Positions 1 to 6,527 of a stretch of DNA of 7,688 nt are shown in pieces; positions within the stretch are counted from its first letter, which is position 1, and each line of letters opens with the position of its first letter. The DNA is taken from NCBI GenBank assembly GCA_947468255.1, contig CANIMM010000141.1:1-7688 (forward strand). The letters run 5' to 3'. A model generated the notes under the pieces. It was not told where the DNA came from, did not search any database, and saw only the letters and a program-made list of their open reading frames with translations. This stretch comes from Chitinophagaceae bacterium (GTDB lineage: Bacteria; Bacteroidota; Bacteroidia; Chitinophagales; Chitinophagaceae). The position numbers and the translations under genes were made by a program.

Positions 1-492
1 AGCGATGTAAACTGGGGCGAATTAGATTATCTAGTAATTGACATGCCGCCAGGTACAGGAGACATTCACTTAACCATCGTACAAACTGTTCCAGTTACCG
101 GTGTCATTGTAGTGACCACTCCTCAGCTAGTTGCACTGGCAGATGCTAAAAAAGGAATTGCCATGTTTGGCCAAGCACAGCTAAAAGTACCTGTTATTGG
201 CCTAGTGGAAAATATGAGTTATTTTACTCCAGCAGAATTACCTAACAACCAATATTTTATTTTTGGAAAAAATGGGGGCAAAAATTTAGCAGAAGAATTT
301 GACATTCCTTTCCTAGGACAAATTCCCATTGTACAATCCATTCGAGAAGGTGGTGATAGCGGAGTGCCGATTATGGCAAGTGATGATGAGCTTACTAAAA
401 AAGCATTCCTTGACTTAGCAGGAAATGCTGCCAGAGGAATCGCCATGAGAAATGCAAATATGGCCCCTACAGAAATTCAAGAAATAAAATAA
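1..492 (+). CDS. mrp: Mrp/ApbC-family Fe-S cluster carrier P-loop ATPase, C-terminal part
   Basis: This is the 3' part of a gene that begins before the window; 163 codons are present, open from base 1 to the TAA at 490-492. The family binds and transfers [4Fe-4S] clusters in the cytoplasm using a deviant-Walker ATPase. The visible part opens with the Walker B/switch region (LDYLVIDMPPGTGD, residues 8-21 of the fragment). It continues through TTPQLVALADAKKG, VENMSYFTPAELP and FIFGKNGG to the usual LGQIPIVQSIREGGDSG ending. The N-terminal MIP18-like domain and the Walker A loop are outside the window. The CxxC that follows ENMS in the E. coli protein is absent; TPAELP stands there instead. I recall this as common in Bacteroidota. 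The ATG at base 43 is internal (the Met of IDMPPG) and is not a start. Family assignment is very secure; the cellular role is by homology. Confidence 0.95.
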   Translation, partial: SDVNWGELDYLVIDMPPGTGDIHLTIVQTVPVTGVIVVTTPQLVALADAKKGIAMFGQAQLKVPVIGLVENMSYFTPAELPNNQYFIFGKNGGKNLAEEFDIPFLGQIPIVQSIREGGDSGVPIMASDDELTKKAFLDLAGNAARGIAMRNANMAPTEIQEIK

Positions 493-674
493 ATAGAATA
501 ACCAACCTGCTGATATAGTTCATCGATTGTTGCCCAAATTAAAAAAAAGCAAAATAGAAGGTATGCCCAAGATACCACTGGACAAAACATTCCTATTCAA
601 AATGCAATTATGAAGCTTTTGGCCATAGTGTTTTACACACCGAAAGCGCGTATATTTATAATCCAAGCATTTTC

Positions 675-709
675 CTTGAAAAATATACCCTATTTACTAA
701 TTAACTTTG
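675..709 (+). promoter_or_regulatory. Bacteroidota-type promoter of pyrF
   Basis: TAACTTTG at 702-709 matches the Bacteroidota -7 consensus TAnnTTTG exactly. A weak -33 candidate, CTTG at 675-678 (consensus TTTG), lies 23 nt upstream, at the long end of accepted spacing. The element ends 4 nt before the pyrF ATG at 714. Transcription would therefore start at or within a few bases of the start codon, giving a leaderless or nearly leaderless message. The motif is seen directly; the transcription start is inferred. Confidence 0.6.
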
Positions 710-713
710 CTTC

Positions 714-1550
714 ATGACTAGGCTACAACTCATCCAACAAATTCAACAAAAAAAATCTTATCTCTGTGTAGGATTGGATACCGACCTTTCTAAAATTCCC
801 AAACATTTGCAGTCGCACCCAGATGCCATCTTTGAGTTCAACAAACAAATCATAGATGCCACACAGGATCTTTGTGTGAGCTACAAAATCAATACCGCTT
901 TTTATGAAGCAATGGGTTTGAAAGGCTGGGAAGCTATGCAACAAACAGTTGATTATATTCCTTCAGAACAATTCACCATTGCTGATGCAAAGCGCGGAGA
1001 CATTGGCAATACTTCTACTCAATATGCAAGGGCCTTTTTTGAAGCACTTCATTTTGATGCGATCACAGTTGCTCCCTACATGGGGGAAGATAGTGTAAGG
1101 CCTTTTTTAGAATATGAAAATAAATGGACTATTGTGCTAGGACTCACCAGCAACAAGGGTTCTGATGATTTTCAACAACTGCTTCTGAGTACCCCCGCTG
1201 GTCAACAAGATAAACCCGTTCATTTGTACCAAAGAGTAATAGAAAAAATTTCTGGCTGGGGAAACCCTGGAAATTTAATGTTTGTAACAGGCGCCACCAA
1301 AGCGATCGATTTTGAAGACATTAGAAAAATTATCCCTGATCATTTTTTATTAGTTCCTGGAGTAGGTGCCCAAGGAGGCAGTTTGCAGGATGTATCAAAA
1401 TATGGAATGAACAAAGATTGTGGCCTACTGGTAAATGCTAGTCGTGCTATTATCTATGCCAGCGGCAATGAAGATTTTGCTGCCCAAGCAAGATTGGTGG
1501 CACAACAATATCAACAGGAAATGAGTGAATATTTAATGAATAATGGATAA
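714..1550 (+). CDS. pyrF: Orotidine 5'-phosphate decarboxylase, long-form (type 2)
   Basis: Catalyses decarboxylation of OMP to UMP, the last step of de novo pyrimidine nucleotide synthesis, in the cytoplasm. The 278-residue product has the usual length of the long PyrF subfamily, which is longer than the E. coli-type enzyme of about 240. Visible landmarks are the N-terminal LCVGLDTDLSKIP (residues 17-29), SYKINTAFYE (56-65), and the catalytic TIADAKRGDIGNT (88-100) with the D91-K93-D96 triad. Next come the TVAPYMG strand (118-124) and LVPGVGAQGG (213-222), the phosphate-binding end of the TIM barrel. ATG 714 is the first start before LxxQIQ and places the N-terminus where the family has it. 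No purine-rich ribosome-binding site is visible; instead a TAnnTTTG promoter element ends 4 nt upstream. A hairpin after the stop suggests a single-gene transcript. Confidence 0.96.
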   Translation: MTRLQLIQQIQQKKSYLCVGLDTDLSKIPKHLQSHPDAIFEFNKQIIDATQDLCVSYKINTAFYEAMGLKGWEAMQQTVDYIPSEQFTIADAKRGDIGNTSTQYARAFFEALHFDAITVAPYMGEDSVRPFLEYENKWTIVLGLTSNKGSDDFQQLLLSTPAGQQDKPVHLYQRVIEKISGWGNPGNLMFVTGATKAIDFEDIRKIIPDHFLLVPGVGAQGGSLQDVSKYGMNKDCGLLVNASRAIIYASGNEDFAAQARLVAQQYQQEMSEYLMNNG

Positions 1551-1596
1551 TTGCATTAGCGAAAAACTACTGACAAATATTATCTATTAAAAATGC

Positions 1597-1620
1597 CAGC
1601 TATCCGAAATAGGATAGCTG
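1597..1620 (+). terminator. Hairpin after pyrF, probable terminator
   Basis: CAGCTATCC (1597-1605) and GGATAGCTG (1612-1620) form a perfect 9-bp stem with the 6-nt loop GAAATA. It starts 46 nt after the pyrF stop codon and 20 nt before the next start codon. No clean U-tract follows (the next bases are TCTGATCAAT), so termination may be weak. It could instead be a stability or attenuation element ahead of the dehydrogenase gene. Confidence 0.55.
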
Positions 1621-1640
1621 TCTGATCAATAATTATTTAA

Positions 1641-2588
1641 ATGATAAATAAGCCCCCTCCCCTCCATTCACTTATACCTAGCTCCCAACTTTTAGATGGC
1701 AATGGCATAATTGCAGTAATCGGCGCAGGCACCATGGGGAATGGCATAGCACATCTTTTTGCCCAGGCTGGTTATACGGTACACTTAGTCGACATCAGTG
1801 AAACCCAATTGAAAAAAGCACTCAACACCATTGAAAAAAATTTAGACCGACAAATAGCCAAATCTATTATTTCAGCAGCGCAAAAAAAAATAACCCTTGA
1901 TCGTATCGCTACCTTTACCACAATTGAGCAAGGTGTAGAGCATGCACAACTGATCATTGAAGCGGCTACTGAAAATGAAATATTGAAACTGAAACTGTTT
2001 AAGCAAATTGACCAGGCTGCACCAGCAGGCTGCATTTTAGCAACCAACACCTCCTCCATTTCCATTACAAAAATTGCTGCTGTAACCAATCGACCCGAAA
2101 ATGTTATTGGCATGCATTTTATGAACCCTGTACCCGTAATGAAATTGGTGGAAGTAATTAACAGCGCTAGCACCGCAAAAGAAATTACCCATATCATTGT
2201 TGAGCTGAGTAAAAAATTAGGAAAGATTCCTTGCACAGTAAATGATGCGCCTGGGTTTATTGCCAACCGAATTTTAATGCCACTTATTAATGAAGCTATC
2301 TATAGCCTTCACGAAGGCGTGGCAGGTGTAGCAGCCATCGATACTATTCTGAAAGTGGGAATGGGCCATCCTATGGGTCCGCTCCAATTAGCCGATTTTA
2401 TCGGATTGGATGTTTGCCTCAGCATTCTGCAGGTAATGCAACAAGGATTTAAAAATGCTAAATATGCCCCTTGCCCATTATTGACCAATATGGTAACGGC
2501 GGGCAAACTGGGTATTAAAAGCGGGGAAGGATTTTATAGCTACCAAGAAGCAAACAAAGAGTTAACCGTAGCAAAAAGTTTTTTATAA
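1641..2588 (+). CDS. 3-hydroxybutyryl-CoA dehydrogenase (3-hydroxyacyl-CoA dehydrogenase family)
   Basis: Soluble NAD(P)-dependent oxidoreductase interconverting 3-hydroxybutyryl-CoA and acetoacetyl-CoA, used in fatty-acid or butyrate-type metabolism. The Rossmann dinucleotide loop is IGAGTMGNG (residues 27-35), with the acidic residue D51 at the end of the second strand. The catalytic set is complete: S138 in ATNTSSIS, H159 in GMHFMNPVP, E171, and N209 in DAPGFIANR. The C-terminal dimerisation domain follows, with VGMGHPMGPLQLADFIGLD (239-257) and the GEGFYSY ending. At 315 residues it exceeds the usual ~283, because about 20 extra residues precede the first strand and a short tail follows. 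An in-frame TAA directly before ATG 1641 and the lack of any later start before the glycine loop fix this start. I see no clear promoter, so read-through from pyrF is possible. hbd, paaH and mmgB are all used for such proteins, so I leave the symbol empty. Confidence 0.92.
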   Translation: MINKPPPLHSLIPSSQLLDGNGIIAVIGAGTMGNGIAHLFAQAGYTVHLVDISETQLKKALNTIEKNLDRQIAKSIISAAQKKITLDRIATFTTIEQGVEHAQLIIEAATENEILKLKLFKQIDQAAPAGCILATNTSSISITKIAAVTNRPENVIGMHFMNPVPVMKLVEVINSASTAKEITHIIVELSKKLGKIPCTVNDAPGFIANRILMPLINEAIYSLHEGVAGVAAIDTILKVGMGHPMGPLQLADFIGLDVCLSILQVMQQGFKNAKYAPCPLLTNMVTAGKLGIKSGEGFYSYQEANKELTVAKSFL

Positions 2589-2617
2589 TCTAGTTTATGT
2601 TTTTGCTTACAAATGAC

Positions 2618-2953
2618 TTATTTCAATGATTTTCCCTTTGTTACCAGCCGATAAGATGCATCCACCATTTCAAACAATTGCTTATTGGATAAAACTCCAT
2701 CTACTATAATCGTATTCCAATGCATTTTATTCATATGATAACCAGGCAACACCGAATGGGGATATGCTTCCCTTAATTCAAGGGCCATTTCAGGATTACA
2801 CTTTACGTTAAATTGAAGCGGAAATAAATCCAAGGGAATTAATAAAAAGACTTTCCCTTGATTTTTAAAAACAATCACCGTTTCTCCAAAAGGAAAACCT
2901 TCGGTAACGAATGGTTTTTGAATACAATAATCTCTTAATTGCTCTATATTCAT
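2618..2953 (-). CDS. MmcQ/YjbR family protein
   Basis: A 111-residue cytoplasmic protein of the MmcQ/YjbR family, a small double-wing fold often labelled DNA-binding from structural similarity; its biochemical role is not established. Family marks are the N-terminal helix MNIEQLRDYC, the EGFPFGETVIVFK segment (residues 18-30), FNVKCNPE (48-55), and the signature GYHMNKMHWN (71-80) followed by TIIVDG. Length is normal. Its ATG (complement of 2951-2953) directly abuts the TAA of the DUF962 gene (complement of 2954-2956) with no base between. That points to co-transcription and translational coupling with its upstream neighbour. It ends convergently with the dehydrogenase gene, 29 nt apart, with no obvious hairpin in that gap. 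Family membership is secure; function is open. Confidence 0.88.
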   Translation of the reverse strand: MNIEQLRDYCIQKPFVTEGFPFGETVIVFKNQGKVFLLIPLDLFPLQFNVKCNPEMALELREAYPHSVLPGYHMNKMHWNTIIVDGVLSNKQLFEMVDASYRLVTKGKSLK

Positions 2954-3304
2954 TTATGATTGGCTGTGAATTTGAGCTTTTGCCTCCGCCATTTTCTTTG
3001 TTAGCTGCCCGGTTAATATATGCCAAAACATTACAAAATCGCTCCCTAGGCTATAGAGTGGATAAGTAAAAGTGGCAGGGCGATTCTTTTCAATAAAAAA
3101 ATGACCTACCCAAGCAAAGCCATACCCACAAAAAGGAATGGCAGCGATCAAATTCCAATTTTGAAAAATGATTCCTGCAATGAATAACGCTAGTATCAAT
3201 CCGGTTCCTATAAAATGCAGCAACCGATTGTTTGCATCACTATGCTCAGTCAAATAGTAGGGATAAAAACTCCAAAAACTGGTGTATTTTTTTTCTGTTG
3301 ACAT
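2954..3304 (-). CDS. DUF962 / Mpo1-like membrane protein
   Basis: A 116-residue integral membrane protein of the DUF962 (YGL010w/Mpo1-like) family. The yeast member Mpo1 is an Fe(II)-dependent dioxygenase that shortens 2-hydroxy fatty acids by one carbon; the bacterial role is not settled. Visible features are the N-terminal YYLTEHSDANNRLLHFIGT (residues 16-34) with candidate metal-ligand histidines H21 and H30, a hydrophobic hairpin around 34-66, and GHFFIEKNRPATF (67-79) with H68. A third hydrophobic stretch near WHILTG (94-99) follows. There is no signal peptide. An AAAAGAG stretch precedes the start as a possible ribosome-binding site. It starts 38 nt after the end of the YigZ-family gene, and its stop touches the MmcQ start, so it sits mid-operon. 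Family confidence is high; enzymatic activity is inferred only from the distant yeast homologue. Confidence 0.88.
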   Translation of the reverse strand: MSTEKKYTSFWSFYPYYLTEHSDANNRLLHFIGTGLILALFIAGIIFQNWNLIAAIPFCGYGFAWVGHFFIEKNRPATFTYPLYSLGSDFVMFWHILTGQLTKKMAEAKAQIHSQS

Positions 3305-3342
3305 CTCTTTTAATTTATAGGAAATTACAAGAAAACAAGCAA

Positions 3343-3951
3343 TCAGACAACTTTTTTTGTATCTACATTTTGTAACTCTTTAAGTCGATACAACACTTCT
3401 GTCAGTCGGCTTTTAGGGATTCCAGTAGTAATATTACAGAACAACTGCATTTCCTGGGTAATGACGGTACAGTTGCACTGCTTCAATACCATCATTACGT
3501 CATTCATTTGAGTATAGTCGAAATGAATGCTATAAGTTTCTTCAATTTGCTTTTGAACGATGGGCGTTACTTGTAAAACCAGGCTAGTTACTGTTTTATA
3601 AGCATTGATTAGCCCTGGCACACCTAACAAACTGCCTCCGAAATAACGAACCACAATTACTGCAATATTGGTTACTTCCTTGCTGTCTATTTGACCAAGC
3701 ATCGGTTTGCCTGCAGAACCAGCAGGCTCTCCATCATCACTTACCCGAAAGCTATTTCCGTCTGTACCAATACGGTAGGCAAAACAGTGGTGTGCCGCTT
3801 TGGGATGCTCTTTCTTTAATAAGAATAGCTGCTTTTTAAAATCATCTGCTGTAACAATAGGATTGGCGAAAGCTAAAAACTTACTTCCTCTATCCTTGTA
3901 TTCCGCTACAGCAGGCTGATCGATTGTTTTATAAAATTCTGATTCACTCAT
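3343..3951 (-). CDS. YigZ / IMPACT family protein (UPF0029)
   Basis: A 202-residue cytoplasmic protein with the bacterial YigZ layout: an N-terminal IMPACT domain (about residues 1-125) and a C-terminal DUF1949 ferredoxin-like domain (about 138-195). Diagnostic motifs are YKDRGSKFLAFA (18-29), HHCFAYRIG (54-62), SDDGEPAGSAGKPML (71-85) and VRYFGGSLLGVPGLINAY (101-118). Eukaryotic IMPACT modulates Gcn2 signalling, and the bacterial protein is suspected of nucleic-acid or ribosome binding, but its function is unproven. Length is typical and all main motifs are intact. It follows ribD on the same strand by 69 nt. That gap contains a one-mismatch match to the -7 promoter consensus (CATTTTTG, complement of 3974-3981), so it could have its own promoter or be read from ribD. 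The DUF962 and MmcQ genes follow closely. Confidence 0.92.
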   Translation of the reverse strand: MSESEFYKTIDQPAVAEYKDRGSKFLAFANPIVTADDFKKQLFLLKKEHPKAAHHCFAYRIGTDGNSFRVSDDGEPAGSAGKPMLGQIDSKEVTNIAVIVVRYFGGSLLGVPGLINAYKTVTSLVLQVTPIVQKQIEETYSIHFDYTQMNDVMMVLKQCNCTVITQEMQLFCNITTGIPKSRLTEVLYRLKELQNVDTKKVV

Positions 3952-4020
3952 AATTTATTAAAATACAATTGGACAAAAATGGTCACCGATAAAAAACTAT
4001 CGAAAAAATAGAATTAATAA

Positions 4021-5070
4021 TCAAACCACTGAAATTCGATGATAATATTGAATGGTATCCTGTTCGATTATTTGGGTAGACCATTTTTCAGCATTCGAAA
4101 GCAACGGCGCTTTCAAGCCGGCGGGAATTTCCATTGCTGTATTGGTAATTACCCTCGCTTCATCCCAGCAATTTGCATCAATGAAAGATTGTAATAGACT
4201 AGCCCCACCCTCTACCAAAACACTTTGAATATTCATTTCATAGAGTGCTTCTATCATTTGCTCCACCCAGTTCTCCTTCCCTGAAATTCTATGATACAGT
4301 AATGAGCCCACATTCTCCTGGCGAATGCCATTGAACACGATGGTCTTAACTTTACCATCCAATAATTGATGAGCGGCAGGTATTTTTAAATCTTTATCAA
4401 TGACCAGCCGAATGGGGTTATTACCTTTCCATAAACGATTGGTTAATGACGGGTTATCCTGCAAAGCCGTGGTAGTACCCACTAAAATAGCAGCTTCCTC
4501 GGTTCGCCACTTGTGGACTTGCCGATTGGTTTTTTCATTGCTAATCAATAATCTAGAATAATCACTCCTGGCAATCATTTCATTGGCAGTTTGCGCCCAT
4601 TTCAAAATAATATAGGGCCGATGCTGGGTATGAAAAGTAAAAAAACGCTTATTGAGTTCTAATGCCTCCTTTTCCAATAAAGGAGTAATCACCTCGATTC
4701 CGGCAGCCTTTAATTGTTGGATTCCATTTCCATTGACCTGCAAAAAGGGATCTCTGCAAGCAATCACTACCTTCGGAATTTTTTTTTCAAGGATGAGATC
4801 AGTACAAGGTGGGGTTTTTCCAAAATGTGAACAGGGCTCCAGCGAAACATACAAGATGGATTGATCTATCAGGTGTACATGCTCTTTAGCAACGCTATTG
4901 ATGCAATTCACCTCGGCATGCGCTTGGCCATAAGCACGATGATATCCTTCTCCAATGACAAGTTCATTAAACACCAGCACAGCCCCTACCATTGGATTGG
5001 GCGCAACGTTGCCTTCACCCAGTTTTGCCAGCTCAAAACAACGACGCATATATGTTTCATCAGAAATCAA
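4021..5070 (-). CDS. ribD: Bifunctional riboflavin biosynthesis deaminase/reductase
   Basis: Cytoplasmic enzyme for two successive riboflavin steps: deamination of the GTP-derived diaminopyrimidine, then NADPH reduction of the ribosyl chain. The N-terminal cytidine-deaminase-like domain (about 1-145) has APNPMVGAVLV (23-33), the zinc site HAE at 51-53, and PCSHFGKTPPC (79-89) giving C80 and C89. The reductase domain (about 150-349) has KWAQTANEMIA (157-167), LVGTTTALQDNPSLTNR (196-212) and LVEGGASLLQSF. The usual S-x-DG of the reductase motif reads T-A-N-E here. I chose the TTG start at 5070 because residues DETYMRRCFELA match the conserved family N-terminus (compare DEYYM), and no upstream ATG or GTG is in frame before a stop. 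The alternative ATG at 5049 would remove seven residues. A promoter element ends 4 nt before the TTG. No FMN riboswitch is apparent in the short upstream space. Confidence 0.94.
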   Translation of the reverse strand: MISDETYMRRCFELAKLGEGNVAPNPMVGAVLVFNELVIGEGYHRAYGQAHAEVNCINSVAKEHVHLIDQSILYVSLEPCSHFGKTPPCTDLILEKKIPKVVIACRDPFLQVNGNGIQQLKAAGIEVITPLLEKEALELNKRFFTFHTQHRPYIILKWAQTANEMIARSDYSRLLISNEKTNRQVHKWRTEEAAILVGTTTALQDNPSLTNRLWKGNNPIRLVIDKDLKIPAAHQLLDGKVKTIVFNGIRQENVGSLLYHRISGKENWVEQMIEALYEMNIQSVLVEGGASLLQSFIDANCWDEARVITNTAMEIPAGLKAPLLSNAEKWSTQIIEQDTIQYYHRISVV

Positions 5071-5074
5071 GTAG

Positions 5075-5082
5075 CAAAAGTA
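5075..5082 (-). promoter_or_regulatory. -7 promoter element of ribD
   Basis: Read on the minus strand the sequence is TACTTTTG, an exact TAnnTTTG match, followed by CTAC and then the TTG start codon of ribD. No TTTG-like -33 box stands out upstream. Transcription would begin around 5070, so the message is either leaderless from TTG or has a leader of roughly 20 nt before ATG 5049. The element lies 17 nt from the opposing prmC element. Confidence 0.5.
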
Positions 5083-5099
5083 TGAATAGAAAAATTAAC

Positions 5100-5107
5100 T
5101 ATGTTTG
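5100..5107 (+). promoter_or_regulatory. -7 promoter element of prmC
   Basis: TATGTTTG matches TAnnTTTG exactly and ends 5 nt before the ATG at 5113. It overlaps the alternative upstream ATG at 5101, so a transcript from this promoter could not use that codon. No good -33 TTTG is visible at the expected distance. The position supports 5113 as the true start and a leaderless or nearly leaderless message. Confidence 0.5.
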
Positions 5108-5112
5108 CTTTA

Positions 5113-5997
5113 ATGACGAATAAGGAAATATACAGACACTATCTTGTTCAACTGCAACCAATTTACAGTGCAAATGAAGCCATGGTAATCACAGACTGGG
5201 TATTTGAAAAGGTAGCCGGGGTTCACCGATCCGAGCTAATCAAAAATCCCGAACATAGGCTCCCATCCAAAATAACCGTTCAACTAGATAGCTGCCTTGC
5301 AGATTTACTTCAACACAAGCCGGTGCAATATGTTGTTGGGGAAGCTTGGTTTTACAAAATGAAACTTACCGTAAATGAACAGGTACTGATTCCGAGACCC
5401 GAAACTGAAGAATTGGTTCAATTAGTAATCGATTACTGTGAGAATGAAAAAAAATTACCTTCGAAATCTGGCGACAAAATATCAATTCTAGATATCGGAA
5501 CAGGAAGCGGATGTATCGCCATTGCTGTAAAGAAAAATTTGCCTACTTCAATGGTACATGCAATTGATGTAAGCAAAGGAGCATTACTGGTTGCCAAAGA
5601 AAATGCGCTCCTTCAAAAAGCTGAAATTCATTTTATTGAAATTGATTTTTTAAATGAATCCAATTGGAATCAATTCCCCAAAGTGGATATTATTATTAGC
5701 AACCCTCCCTATATTCCGCTCAATGAGAAAGAAAAATTAGATAAAAATGTCACCCAATTTGAGCCACACCAGGCGTTATTTGTAAAAGACAGTGCTCCAT
5801 TTATATTTTATGCAAAAATTGCCATTTTTGGAAAAACGCATCTCGTAAACAATGGGACTATTTTTGTAGAAATACATGAGGAGTATGCAAAAGAAACAGC
5901 CGCTATATTTGAAAACGACTACTTGATAGAAACAAAAAAAGATATTTTCGGAAAACAACGCATGCTGATCATTACAAAAAAAACAACCGACTCATAA
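5113..5997 (+). CDS. prmC: Peptide chain release factor N5-glutamine methyltransferase
   Basis: SAM-dependent enzyme that methylates the GGQ glutamine of release factors RF1 and RF2 in the cytoplasm, improving translation termination. From 5113 the product is 294 residues; the reading frame also allows ATG 5101 (298 residues). I prefer 5113 because MTNKEIYRHYL matches the family N-terminus and a TAnnTTTG element covers the first ATG. Numbering from 5101, it has the N-terminal helical recognition domain with PVQYVVGEAWFY (74-85) and LIPRPETEELV (96-106). The SAM loop is LDIGTGSGCIAIA (130-142), and the catalytic NPPY is at 201-204 followed by EPHQALF (221-227). FVEIHEEYA and DIFGKQRM near the end complete the fold. 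Motifs and length are typical. It diverges from ribD and converges with exbD, leaving only 16 nt between stop codons, so it is probably a single-gene transcript. Confidence 0.94.
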   Translation: MTNKEIYRHYLVQLQPIYSANEAMVITDWVFEKVAGVHRSELIKNPEHRLPSKITVQLDSCLADLLQHKPVQYVVGEAWFYKMKLTVNEQVLIPRPETEELVQLVIDYCENEKKLPSKSGDKISILDIGTGSGCIAIAVKKNLPTSMVHAIDVSKGALLVAKENALLQKAEIHFIEIDFLNESNWNQFPKVDIIISNPPYIPLNEKEKLDKNVTQFEPHQALFVKDSAPFIFYAKIAIFGKTHLVNNGTIFVEIHEEYAKETAAIFENDYLIETKKDIFGKQRMLIITKKTTDS

Positions 5998-6013
5998 GCT
6001 GCTGGAAACTTCC

Positions 6014-6421
6014 CTACTCGTTACCGGTAACCGTAGCAGATGTTGAAGCCCCCAGTCGGCGGGCCACCTTCATCACTCGAACAATTTCTCCCCAATGCGC
6101 CACGGAATCTGCATTGATTACCACTGCTGGTTTAATGCTGTCACCTTGATTGATGTATTGTCTTAAAGCAGATTCTAGTGAATCCATGGGGATTAATCTG
6201 GCACCAACATAAATATTTTTATCCTTGTCAACACTCACTACTACGCTTTGCTTTGTCTTAGTATCACTTTTTGCCCGGGGCACACTCATCTTTATTACAT
6301 TGGGATTCGCCAATGTTGAGATCATCAAAAAGAACATCAATAAGATAAATAAAATATCATTTAATGGACCAGTATCCACTTCGTCATGACGTTGTCTTAA
6401 ACTATTTCTTCGAAGGCTCAT
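6014..6421 (-). CDS. ExbD/TolR family proton-channel subunit
   Basis: A 135-residue single-span inner-membrane protein that, with the ExbB-type subunit encoded upstream, forms a proton-motive-force-driven motor energising TonB-type outer-membrane transport or a Tol-like function. The layout is classical: a short charged cytoplasmic N-terminus (RRNSLRQRHDEVD), then one transmembrane helix at about 20-38. That helix carries the essential acidic residue, D22 in GPLNDILFILLMFFLMIS. A periplasmic domain (about 45-130) with VVVSVDKDKNIYV and PAVVINADSVAHWGEIVRVM follows. Length is normal. It is 106 nt downstream of its exbB partner on the same strand with no convincing terminator or promoter between, so the two are probably co-transcribed. 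No tonB or second exbD is in the window, so the powered transporter cannot be named and ExbD cannot be separated from TolR. Confidence 0.9.
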   Translation of the reverse strand: MSLRRNSLRQRHDEVDTGPLNDILFILLMFFLMISTLANPNVIKMSVPRAKSDTKTKQSVVVSVDKDKNIYVGARLIPMDSLESALRQYINQGDSIKPAVVINADSVAHWGEIVRVMKVARRLGASTSATVTGNE

Positions 6422-6527
6422 TTATAATGGATAATTTTTAAATGGATAACTGATATCTGATTGTATGTTATAGAAAAATAACTAAAAAAAACAAGCTTTA
6501 TTGCAAGGATTCGTCATCAATTAGTTA

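Noticed and set aside
514..716. Open frames in the mrp-pyrF spacer (514-716 and 558-701) giving protein-like peptides such as YAQDTTGQNIPIQNAI and YEAFGHSVLHTESAYIYNP
   Set aside because: Neither has a start codon that would include the protein-like part, neither resembles a family I know, and the two overlap in different frames. A decayed gene cannot be excluded, but nothing positive supports it.
1772..2266. 164-codon open frame antisense to the 3-hydroxyacyl-CoA dehydrogenase gene
   Set aside because: It lies wholly opposite a gene with complete catalytic motifs and shows no family features; it is a shadow frame.
3987..4002. 5-bp hairpin CGATA/TATCG between ribD and the YigZ gene as a ribD terminator
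   Set aside because: The stem is short and AT-rich with no U-tract after it on the minus strand; read-through into the YigZ gene is as likely.
6020..6031. 12-bp perfect palindrome GTTACCGGTAAC near the exbD-prmC junction
   Set aside because: It lies inside the exbD 3' coding end and has no loop or U-tract. It could be a protein-binding site, but one isolated palindrome is weak evidence.
6426..6449. AATGGATAA direct repeat (6426-6434 and 6441-6449) upstream of exbD
   Set aside because: Two short AT-rich copies only, with no further repeats or associated motif; likely chance.
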